A stretch of DNA of 64,000 bases from Neoarius graeffei (taxonomy: Eukaryota > Chordata > Actinopteri > Siluriformes > Ariidae), in NCBI RefSeq assembly GCF_027579695.1, contig NC_083592.1, positions 36,772,714 to 36,836,713 of the forward strand. Reading direction: 5' to 3'. The notes beneath the pieces are model-generated. The model saw nothing but the letters and a program-made list of their open reading frames with translations, did not search any database and was not told where the DNA came from. Made by a program: the position numbers and the translations under genes. Of the stretch, positions 54,914 to 64,000 are shown piece by piece (position 1 is the first letter of the stretch; each line of letters starts with the position of its first letter).

Positions 54914-56969
54914 CCAAACCACAACACTCTCCGTTACATGCAAAAATAACCACACAGCCTTAGATTAATAAACTTACCCCATCAGAAAGAGAAACGTCGC
55001 CTTGCACACACCAATGCCTCCGATGGAATGTAATCCTAGAACGGTCCGTGTATCATCCGATCATTCAAGTATTCCATTCAATCTGGAAAACGAGGTTGCG
55101 TTTTTTTTTTTTTTGCTAGAAATGGTGATCTCCGATGTAAATACCGTGTGTCTGTTTGCTTCGCGGTGTGTCAGCTCCTCTGCGCTCTGTTTAGTAACTC
55201 ATTCCATAGTGAAATCACACGCCTGTATGCAGGTTAAGTAGCCATGCGCTCAACTCGGATCATACAGCTGATTCGTGGAAAAAAAAACAAATGACTTAAA
55301 TCATCATGTGAATGGCCCATATGGTAATTTACCCACACCCCCCAGCAGGCTACAGTCCTGACAAAAACGAGACAATTTGCAACAAAAAATGTATGCTTTT
55401 CCAACAAAACAATCTATTGTCTGAAATACTGATTGCATTCTTCAAGATCTCAACTTGCACATGATGGAAAAAAACAAAAATCACAAATTTCAAAAAAAAA
55501 AAAAGCTTCTTTTGCGATTATCTCGGATTCGTTTCGGCCGACATGCGTCCCTGGATTCGGTGAGGGGTCACATATTTCTGATCAGACAAACACGTGGCTT
55601 GCACAGGTCTCTTTCCTCCACTCTTTCTTGTTAACTTTCACTTTGATTCTCTCTGAGCACCATTTTCTGTGATTCCACCCCCCCCCCCCCCCCCCCCCCC
55701 CCCCGAAAAGCCGGCTTGGCTAAAAAACACAAACTGAGGCTGTTACTTCTCTTAAATGTGACTTATTTAATGAAAGTGATTACATGTTGTTGTATATGAT
55801 GCTCAGCATCTTTGCTTGTGCTTGAAGAATGGTATAAATGTGCACGGCTAACAAAAGCATCAACACTCAGTGTTGCTCGGGGTATTCATATTTCTAACAC
55901 ATAGACATGTCACCCTAGATGCCAAGGCTCTGTTGTGACATGGCACGCCTCCGGTTGCAGAATGTTGACACTCAGTGTAAAACCACACACTAGTGCAAGT
56001 TCATTCCAGCTTTATTTGGTTCAGTGTAAATCACTAAAGCTGGAATACTGAGGTGTCTTTTTTTTTTTCCCTTTATAAAACACCAGTATTATGGAAAATC
56101 TGTGTTTAAAAAAAAAAAGTGCAAGAGACAGATGATTGGCAGCTGGAAGTGGAACTGGATCCACTCTCCAGTGTTTATTAGCTGGGGCTCAGGGAAACCA
56201 CTGCTTCAGGGGTAACAGCAGGACTGCGCTCTCCACTATCACAATCTCCTGCATTCCTAAACTGCAATCCAGAGATGGCGATTGACTATGTGGGCTGGTA
56301 GGAACTGTGTGCATGAGAATTCAAGTGCATGCATTACAGAGCAAGCAAGAGTTTTTGCATGCTGGAGTTATCTGGGTGTGTGTGTGTGTGTGTGTGTACG
56401 TTTGCGTTTCCGTGTTTGCTGACAATGCTCTCAGGCATCTGCAATGTGTCACCCAGGCCAAGAGCACTTTTCAGCAAACATCTGACCCACTTCACCACCA
56501 ACACCCATTCCAACAGCACGAAAATAATGAGCCAAAGTGCACACACCTTCCAACGTTGGCTAAGTAACCAAACAGCTCTGGAGGGTAAAAATGGGATATT
56601 TAAAGTGTTCGTCTTACGAAAACGACATCGCCCCTGGAAATTATACCTTATAAAACTAGACATGTTAAATAGATTGCTGTCTAAATTGTATTTTAATACA
56701 AGACTGGGAACATGTTCTATTTAGCCGGTAAAGTTTGGCTCTTTGAGTCCGCCATTACACAAATACGTTCCTGGTAAGTTATTGTTAATTCAAAGGAAGT
56801 GACGTCATATGTGCAACGCTTAAAAGTTTGCGGCATTTCTGACTTCGTCTGATTTGCAAAATGTAGCACGTTTTTAATTATTATTTTTTTTATTCCAAAA
56901 CACAATTAAAACCAAAGCATGTCTCCTAAGAGGTGTGTCGTTCAAGTGTAGCCGATGAAAAAGGCGGAA
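54914..56969. other. Unassigned sequence with a C27 run and a (GT)n run
   Basis: C27 at 55678-55704 and GT units at 56375-56398. Frames at 55002-55241 and 56307-56724 lack domains. Confidence 0.4.
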
Positions 56970-57343
56970 TCTCATCTCATTATCTCTAGCCGCTTTATCC
57001 TGTTCTACAGGGTCGCAGGCAAGCTGGAGCCTATCCCAGCTGACTACGGGTGAAAGGCGAGGTACACCCTGGACAAGTCGCCAGGTCATCACAGGGCTGA
57101 CACATAGACACAGACAACCATTCACACTTACATTCACACCTACGGTCAATTTAGAGTCACCAGTTAACCTAACCTGCATGTCTTTGGACTGTGGGGGAAA
57201 CCGGAGCACCCGGAGTAAACCCACGCGGACACGGGGAGAACATGCAAACTCCACACAGAAAGGCCCTCGCCGGCCACGGGGCTCGAACCCGGACCTTCTT
57301 GCTGTGAGGCGACAGCGCTAACCACTACACCACCGTGCTGCTG
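56970..57343 (-). repeat. SINE-A, full length
   Basis: Tail CTCATCTCATTATCTCTAGCC and head ending CCACCGTGCTGC. Target duplication not obvious. Confidence 0.9.
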
Positions 57344-57452
57344 TTTCTTTTTCAGACAAATTTAATTTATCGTTGAACTTTACAACCTATTTGAGCATAT
57401 CACACACAGAAAACCTGGGATTTTATGATCTTTTTGTAAGACTAGCACTTTA

Positions 57453-58001
57453 ACAGTTATTCCACGAAATCGAGTCGTACATGAGCTGATAGCCGACGAG
57501 GCACATAGCACCGAGTTGTCTATAAGCCACGTAGGACGAGATTGAGTGGAATAACTGTTTTATTCTATCCACATTCACTGGATTTTGAGAAACCGAGCAT
57601 TTTTATTTTGATTTTTTGCAAATTTGATACATAACTTTTTATACAAAACGTCCAACAAAATCATTTCTGCTTAGATTGTAAACAAACCGGCGAAATGACA
57701 GTCGCAATTTGTGAAAAATGCGATAATAATTTCTTGAAAAATTAAAAAAAAAAAAAGATACGTTCTTACCATCAAATACTTTTATTCCATGTTTTTTTTG
57801 GGGGGGGTTGTTTTTGTTTTTTTGTATTTTTTGAGGGTTTTGTTTTCGAGTAGAGTTTTTATTTCGTCCTCGGTTGGTTCAGCAACACGCTCTGCCATTT
57901 TGTTTTTCTTTACTCGCTGTATATGAGCTGATAGCCTAGTAGTAGAGTAGCCAATCAGAGCGTGCGATTGCTCATATCCAGTGAATGTGGATAGAATAAA
58001 A
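57453..58001 (-). mobile_element. Family-E element, copy 4, reference copy
   Basis: The terminal palindrome spans 57453-57559 (AACAGTTATTCCACG..GTGGAATAACTGTT). The inverted 26-mers are exact: TTTTATTCTATCCACATTCA.. from 57558 and its complement at 57976-58001. An exon-like frame starts at 57898. Confidence 0.85.
57770..57898 (-). pseudogene. Exon-like frame of family E, copy 4
   Basis: MAERVAEPTEDEIKTLLENK is well kept, but an insertion of A/C-rich sequence (near 57795-57830) shifts the rest and brings an early stop. The GTAAGA donor at the end (57770/57769) is intact. Confidence 0.45.
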
Positions 58002-59300
58002 CAATATAGAACGTTCTGAACTATGAGCACATCCGATCTTAACATGGCACAACAATCCACTTTATTTGTGATATCCGTTGTCTTGGAGCAGCTGTGGACG
58101 TTCATCAAGTGATCACATAACAGTCATACAGTTTAAAACATTCTTGTTTTGAGGAAAAACCTGTCCTGTGATGTGTCAGCCTGATTTATCATGCAGGAAT
58201 TGAGGCAGTAAGTAGCTCATGAATGACGGTGACAGGTCTGGGTGTAGTGCAAACAGACTCGGAGAGCTTGAACTTCTGCATTGATAAGATGGCATGGCCT
58301 GTCCCTGCCATAATGAGATAATACAGGCTAAACAAGTGGCGTTCTGTTCATCTCATGCCTTCGCCTCTCTATTTTTATTGCTTTCTCTCTTCAGCCCCGC
58401 CTTTGCTTTTTCTCTACAGTTTCTTTGTTCCTCCTTCACTTTTCCTGTGTGGGCCACGTTGGTTTTGCAGCCCCCATCTCCTCTGCTGTCTCTGCCTTGT
58501 TCTTCCACACCCTCTACTGTCACTCCTTTCTCTCTACAGCTTCTTTGTGCTCCAGATATTTTCTACCTTCCTCTACCTCTGTCCTCTTTCCATCCCTTCT
58601 TTCACACGCCCTGTCCTGTAGCTTTTTCCTGCATACTTTTCCTCTTTTTCCATCTTTGATGTACAGTGTTTGTTTTTTGGCCTTATCTCATTTGGGCGTT
58701 CTGTATACTGTACACAGTAACACCCTTCCAAGCTGCCCACACACTTTATCCTGAAACCCTGATACCATGAAACCACTTCCTCTTCATTGTATCTCTTGTA
58801 GTTGTAGGAAAGATGTCTGTATATGGTGTGTCATGTTTAGAGGGCAGGAATGAGCACACACCACACCTCAGGAAAGGTGTGGGGCGCAGAGGGACTGCTG
58901 TATCGAGGTTGATCTTCCAGACAGCGTGGATAAGTGTAGAGGAGGAGTAGGTGTGAAGCATGTGACAGTTCAGGGCTAGTCTACAGTTTGTGAATTGGGG
59001 AAAAACAAGTAGTTCAGTACAGCTGTGGTGCCCTAAATGCTGCCCGATTTAGCTTGCAACCCTGCGGTCACCCTGTCCGTCCCTTCAGTGCCTGGAGAGT
59101 CTGGAGTGGAGGACTGTTTAAGGGTGTGTGTGTATCAGAGGAAGAAGAGATGGGGGATTTTAGCTGTAATAAATACAAGAGGGTGGGTGGGAGGTTTTGT
59201 CCCCGCAGGCTGTTTATTTCACAGAAAACTGTTATTCTGCATTCATATTCATTATAACACAATGTAGTTGAGTTGCATGCTTGGATGTAATTGTATATAA
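58002..59300. other. Unassigned; pyrimidine-rich tract
   Basis: 58345-58640 is CT-rich with CTCTACAGYTTCTTTGT repeated near 58411 and 58534, which opens several frames. No gene recognised. Confidence 0.42.
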
Positions 59301-60320
59301 CAGGCCTAGAAATTCTTTTTTTTTTTTTTTTCACCAGCCAGCCGGACTAGTTCCCTTCCAAAGTAATTCGCCAAACAGAAAATCAACTAGCCAAAATTTG
59401 TTCATGTATGAATTTTACTTCTGTCAAAAATAACACAAAAGAGAGTAGTTACCATTGTTCACGACTAATGTGCATTTATTTCAAGACCCGAGTATTTTGA
59501 TACTGTTGTTAAATACATAAATGAGAACAACACAGAGCACCATAATATAATATCAACAAATAATATATTGGAAAACTTGGCAACTTGGTGTATGAGTATT
59601 GAAAACAAATATACTTGCTATCATGACTATAGCACCCAAAATATGTCCAACATGCTTTCTGTATTTAATCATTTATGAGAGAGAAAGCATTAGGAGCTTC
59701 ATATTGACTAGGAATCAACTTGAAAAAAATTAATTATTCCATAAAAATCGTATCGCAGCCAAGGCCTACCCTGCTCCCACGTTTGCTTAGAAGTCCTTTG
59801 TCGTTTCTCCTTCTCGTACGCTTTATCGGTGGCCTTTTTCTCCTCTTCAGACCGAGGTCGCTTTGTCCCCGTCTCTGGCGGTTTCTGTACACCTTTCAGA
59901 AAATTCCACATCGCAACGTAGCTTTGGCGGATGTAGATGTAGGCAACAACAAAAACACGTGTTTAAATGTGCGATAATGTGGCCACATCTATTAAATTTG
60001 ATGACGTGATTACTGCGATATTCAATGAGATGCGTTATATGCATGCGCAGTAGTGAAAAAACCGACAGCCTGACTCGTACACGATGTGATTCAGAATTCT
60101 TCGGTATTTTCCGTCCTGCTGATAAATGCATCGATTAACACAGACATGGCACGCGCTTAATATGTGGCGGGTTTAGTTGACGGTGTGTCTGAATCTTCGC
60201 TTCATATATATATTTTTTATTTTCAACTAGCCAGCCGGGCTGGCTAGTGACAGGAATTACCCGCCAAATGACAAATTAAGTCGCCTCGGGCGACCGGACC
60301 ACCGTGAATTTCGAGCCGTG
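59301..60320 (-). mobile_element. hAT transposon, internally deleted
   Basis: Ends CAGGCCTAGAAATTC and GAATTTCGAGCCGTG pair as hAT-type termini, with inner CCAGCCAGCC/GGCTGGCTAG motifs near both ends. Flanks share a TATA-rich run but the 8-bp duplication is imperfect. Confidence 0.62.
59708..59911 (-). CDS. hAT transposase N-terminal exon
   Basis: From the ATG at 59911 the frame reads MWNFLKGVQKPPETGTKRPR, then a charged stretch EEEKKATDKAYEKEKRQR and W.QGRPWLRYD. The charged leader followed by W..GRPWL.YD matches the start of ZNF862-like hAT proteins, just before their zinc finger. The finger itself and the catalytic core are missing. The frame runs on into unrelated sequence after YD, as would happen beyond a splice donor or a deletion point. 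Confidence 0.52.
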   Translation of the reverse strand: MWNFLKGVQKPPETGTKRPRSEEEKKATDKAYEKEKRQRTSKQTWEQGRPWLRYDFYGIINFFQVDS

Positions 60321-60384
60321 TATAATGTTGTGGTCTGTAATGACAATCATGTGCAAATCAACACATGTACACGGTCATATATTT

Positions 60385-61073
60385 AACAGGTATTCCATGA
60401 AATTGAGTCGTACATGAACTGATAGCCGATGAGGCGCGTAGCTCCAAGTTGACTATAAGCTATGTATGACGAGATTGAGTGGAATAACTGTTTTATTCTA
60501 TCCACATTCACTGGATTTTGGTAAACGGAGCAATTTTATTTTGATTTTTTGCAAATTCGATAAATAAAAACTTCATACAGTATGTCTGACAATCGTTTCC
60601 GCTTAGAATGTAAACAAACCGGTGAAATGACGGGAGCAATTTGTGAAAAATGTGATAATTCTTGAAAAATAAAGGATATATTCTTACCATCAAATACTTT
60701 TTATTCCATATTTTGTTGCTTTTTTAAATATTTTTTGGGTTTTCTTCTTCTTCGGGGTTTTTTGGTGGTTGGCAAACCAACTTAAAGGTGCACTATCGCC
60801 ACCAACTGGGTTGGAGTGTGGCACAGGAGCTATTCATGGGAAAGAAAAAAAAACTATTCTTTTAGCCATTTCTGTTTCTTTTAAATACTTTAACTTTTTT
60901 GGGGGGTTTATTTTCAAGTAGAGTTTTTATTTCGTCCTCGGTTGGTTCAGCAACACGCACTGGCATTTTGTTTTTCTCTACTCGTGGTATATGAGCTGAT
61001 AGCCTAGTCGTAGAGTAGCCAATCGGAGCATGTGATTGCGTACCGTATATCCAGTGAATGTGGATAGAATAAA
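60385..61073 (-). mobile_element. Family-E element, copy 5, with a short insertion
   Basis: Begins with the palindrome (AACAGGTATTCCATG) and ends CCAGTGAATGTGGATAGAATAAA. Sequence at about 60740-60890 (TTGGCAAACCAACTTAAAGGTGCAC..) is absent from the other copies and resembles a separate dispersed fish repeat. The exon start lies at 60966 and the donor at 60688. Confidence 0.8.
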
Positions 61074-61413
61074 GCCATTTATCCATTCACATGACTTAAG
61101 GTTAATAATAAATGGACTCAAAATGTGTTGATATTTAACAAGGAAAAGAGTATAATCATTGACATGGTGAAATTTTTCTGTAAGGAAACATTCATGCAAT
61201 TCTATGGAAGAATCTCTTGTGTCAGTACTTTATAACATTCAGTATGTTTCTTCAGGACAAAGGACTTTGTGCTTTCTGGTTTCTTGAACACATCAAGCTG
61301 CTTTCTTTGCCTCGTTAACTTCAAGAGAGTGATACTGGTAAGGGATCGACTGTTTATAGCAGCCACCATAACATAAGTGATAACAGTAAGTGTATCGCGT
61401 GTTGTGTTCCACA
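61074..61413. other. Unassigned sequence
   Basis: No frame with a motif or repeat recognised. Confidence 0.4.
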
Positions 61414-62249
61414 ACATGAAATGTAACAACAAATGTTAAAGCATGTTTACAGTCGTTGGCTGTGGTTTTCAAGGAATGAAACACGACCAGACATGCTATT
61501 ATTGGAAAACAATAACTTTGGGGTGGTAACAGCCTTCCAATTAACGTGGGGTGGGACCACACCACCCCATGATGAATTCCTGGAACACACCCTGTTATGT
61601 TTCATTCTTTCCCTGCTGTCTCATAAAGGTGTTACATATGAAGTGCAGAGTTGTTATTCAGGATAAAGGTGCAAATATCATTAGGTTGAGTCAGTCTAGT
61701 GTTGTAATACTTGAGACCGGTCTCAAGACCACTTTTTGAAACATGAAATGTAACAACAAATGTTAAAGCATGTTTACAGTCGTTGGCTGTGGTTTTCAAG
61801 GAATGAAACACTACCAGACATGCTATTATTGGAAAACAATAACTTTGGGGTGGTAACAGCCTTCCAATTAACGTGGGGTGGGACCACACCACCCCATGAT
61901 GAATTCCTGGAACACACCCTGTCATGTTTCATTCTTTTTTTTTGGGCTTTTTGCACCTTTATTGGATAGGACAGTGTAGAGACAGGAAATGAGTGGGAGA
62001 GAGAGAGAGACGGGAAGGGATCGGGAAATGACCTCGGGTCGGAATCGAACCCGGGTCGCCCGCATTCATGGTATGGCGCCTTAACCACCTGAGCCACGAC
62101 GCCCCCATGTTTCATTCTTTCCCTGCTGTCTCATAAAGGTGTTACATATGAAGTGCAGAGTTGTTATTCAGGATAAAGGTGCAAATATCATTAGGTTGAG
62201 TCAGTCTAGTGTTGTAATACTTGAGACCGGTCTCAAGACCACTTTTTGA
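61414..62249. repeat. 327-bp tandem duplication, second copy holding a SINE
   Basis: 61414-61740 recurs almost exactly at 61741-62249 once the SINE at 61937-62105 and its duplicated target are removed. The unit includes the first ~43 bp of the hAT MITE at 62207. Confidence 0.93.
61937..62105 (-). repeat. tRNA-derived SINE, family B, copy 2
   Basis: Read leftward: GGGGGCGTCGTGGCTCAGG head, B box GGGTTCGATTCC, and a CAAAAAGCCC..A-rich tail. CATGTTTCATTCTT flanks both sides (61923-61936; from 62106). Copy 1 of the duplication lacks it. Confidence 0.92.
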
Positions 62250-62918
62250 AGGTCTCCGTCTTGTCTCGGAATCGACCACGTTTTTACTTGGTCTTGTCTT
62301 GGTCTCAGACATAGAGGACTCAGGATTTTATTTCAAGACCACAGCTGCAGGGATTTCACGAAATTGCCTGTGCATCGTTTGATTTATTTAACATCGTTAG
62401 AAGAAGACTTTATTTGTCACATGTACACTCAAGCACAGCGAAATTCCTTCTCTGCATTCCATCTGAAGCAGTGAACACACAAGTGAGCAATGAGCACACA
62501 CACATCCCCAGAGCAGTGGGCAGGTATGCTACAGTGCCCAGGGAACAGTTGGGGGTTAGTTGCCTTGCTCAAGGGAACTTCAGCCATGATACAGAGAGAG
62601 GAGAAAGTGCTGCTCATTCACTCAACGCCCCTCACATTTTTCCTGCTGGTGCCAGGAATCAAACCAGGGACCCTTTGGGCCCAAGGATGGTTCTCTAAGC
62701 TTCAGGCCACGGCTGCCCTGTTACTGTAATTGGATGTAAATTTTCCTGCTTCAAACGCAACCAATAACGTGACTCATTTCTAATTTGAAAATGTTCTTCC
62801 TGTTAACGGCCGTCACCACACTTCTCACACACTCGTCTGGTCCTGGTCTTGACTTAATCTCAACCCCTCAAAGTTTTGATCTTGTCTTGGTCATGACTTG
62901 GTCTTGACTGCAACACCG
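62207..62918. mobile_element. hAT-type MITE, second copy, with a SINE-C inside
   Basis: Starts TAGTGTTGTAATACTTGAGACC and ends GACTGCAACACCG, in reverse orientation relative to 21894-22332. AGTCAGTC and AGTCCTTC (two mismatches) form the 8-bp flanks. The SINE-C at 62401-62719 separates its halves. Confidence 0.75.
62401..62719 (-). repeat. SINE-C, second copy
   Basis: Same order as the copy at 30512: AAGACTTTATTTGTCACATGTACACTC at the left and GCTTCAGGCCACGGCTGCC at the right. Confidence 0.8.
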
Positions 62919-64000
62919 AGTCCTTCTGTCTTTGACCCATATAGCCTAAGTGAGTAGGCATATACTGTGTGTTTCAGAGGGGTTTTTCCAGATGTTTCCG
63001 ATGTCCTATCTTTGAACACCACATATTGGAACAACCCAATCAGCCAGTAGACATGGTAAAAGTTCCCAGGCTTACGACTCGTCCATTCAGAGGAAGCTGG
63101 CTGACTAATTTGTCTCTCTGTCTCTCTGCCTGCCGCAGTTTGTATGGCCTAGTTTAAACCGTCTGACATACATTCCACCAAATACAACATGACTGATCTC
63201 CTTTTTATAGGCAGGCCTAGATTCTCATGTCCAATTTCATAAGCCTGCCCGGTGTACTCTGTTCTGACCACCCAATCCACTTCTCCCGCTCACTCTCCTT
63301 TCTGAACATGCCAGAGGGGCCAAGAGGGCATCACTTTCTCAGGGTCTGCTGCTGCGCTGGGCACCAGTCTGCCTGCTAGTGTCCAGCTTGGCATTAGACG
63401 GATGGTGGAAAGGCTTGCATTGACTGAAGTGTGGGAACAGAAGGCGTACAACTTGCTCGGGCCTGTGACTGACATAGCTGTCACTCTCTGGGCGATGAGC
63501 TCATGCCCCTTCACAGCCTCACAGTGGTTCTATTGAGCATGGGCATTTTCTAAAAAGCTGTTTTTATTTAAAGTCGTCACTCTGATCTACAAATGACGGT
63601 TGATGTAATGTTTAGAGTGAACCAAGTCAAAGCTGTGTTCTTTCCAGTTTGTAAATATTCCAGTAGACCAGTAGAGGTCAGTGTTCCTAATCTGTGCTCA
63701 GTGGCACATGGCTGCAAAAGCTTGTTAAACTTAGTGGTGCCTGAAAATTGAGCGATTTTAAGGATTTTGAGCTTTGAAGTGATCAACATTCCTGGTAGAA
63801 TTTAATTATTTATGCTTCTGTAAAGTACAGTATCTAGTCATTCTTCGTTTTAATTAATCAAAAAAATTTAACAGATTAATGCGAAGGCCATGGCCAGAGA
63901 TGGAGCCTTCGATTCTTTACATTAACAAATAAATCAAGAAGCACATTTTCAGATACCTGAACTGCTTATGACTAGGTCTAACATGGTCTATATTTAAGCA
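62919..64000. other. Unassigned, repeat-poor sequence
   Basis: TCTCTCTGCCTGCCGCAG at 63121-63138 looks like a splice acceptor, but no open frame follows. Other short frames lack domains. No repeat recognised. Confidence 0.4.

Noticed and set aside
58294..58754. Overlapping frames of 88-121 residues
   Set aside because: Three frames of one strand are open at once because the DNA is a pyrimidine-rich tract. No domain or splice signals.

Overview
This is a 64 kb stretch of vertebrate nuclear DNA, almost certainly from a ray-finned (teleost) fish. I see no bacterial-style genes or operons. The window is dominated by teleost-type transposable elements: about two dozen copies or pieces of one tRNA-derived SINE (called SINE-A here, probably the Mermaid/Merman type), Tc1/mariner elements, hAT and PIF/Harbinger-like elements, an L2-type LINE and RTE-like LINE fragments, with many microsatellites. 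The repeat mix would fit an otocephalan fish such as a catfish or relative, but I cannot fix the species.

Layout. 1-7.9 kb: LTR-like fragment, small MITEs, a dead Tc1 copy (3218-4772), SINE-B and SINE-A copies. 7.9-13 kb: RTE-like reverse transcriptase remnant cut by a composite SINE, the first copy of an unnamed ~0.5 kb element (family E), and a rearranged Tc1 (10942-12937). 14.4-16.2 kb: a SINE-A split by an ISL2EU-like DNA transposon remnant carrying convergent THAP and SAP-like exons. 18.6-22.4 kb: two older MITE-type elements, invaded by a SINE, an L2 tail, two hAT elements and a Tc1 MITE. 22.9-27.9 kb: a three-level nest in which a SINE-A is split by an L2 LINE, itself split by a Tc1 element with a full-length open transposase frame (25285-26331). 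27.9-35.4 kb: SINE pairs, a duplicated SINE junction and a four-unit array grown inside one SINE. 35.4-36.4 kb: a CpG-rich stretch with a perfect CRE and two probable noncoding 5' exons, the only convincing trace of a host gene; sequence to its right may be its first large intron. 38.7-64 kb: four more family-E copies (one with a solo LTR inside), three hAT remnants keeping zinc-finger exons, a mariner relic, PIF-like and other MITEs, more SINEs and a 327-bp tandem duplication.

No coding exon of a cellular protein was recognised. The only full-length open protein is the Tc1 transposase. A recurring theme is that several deleted DNA transposons keep their 5' DNA-binding exon, often with an intact splice donor, after losing the catalytic part. 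Insertion order can be read from target-site duplications at many places, making the window a good record of repeat chronology.
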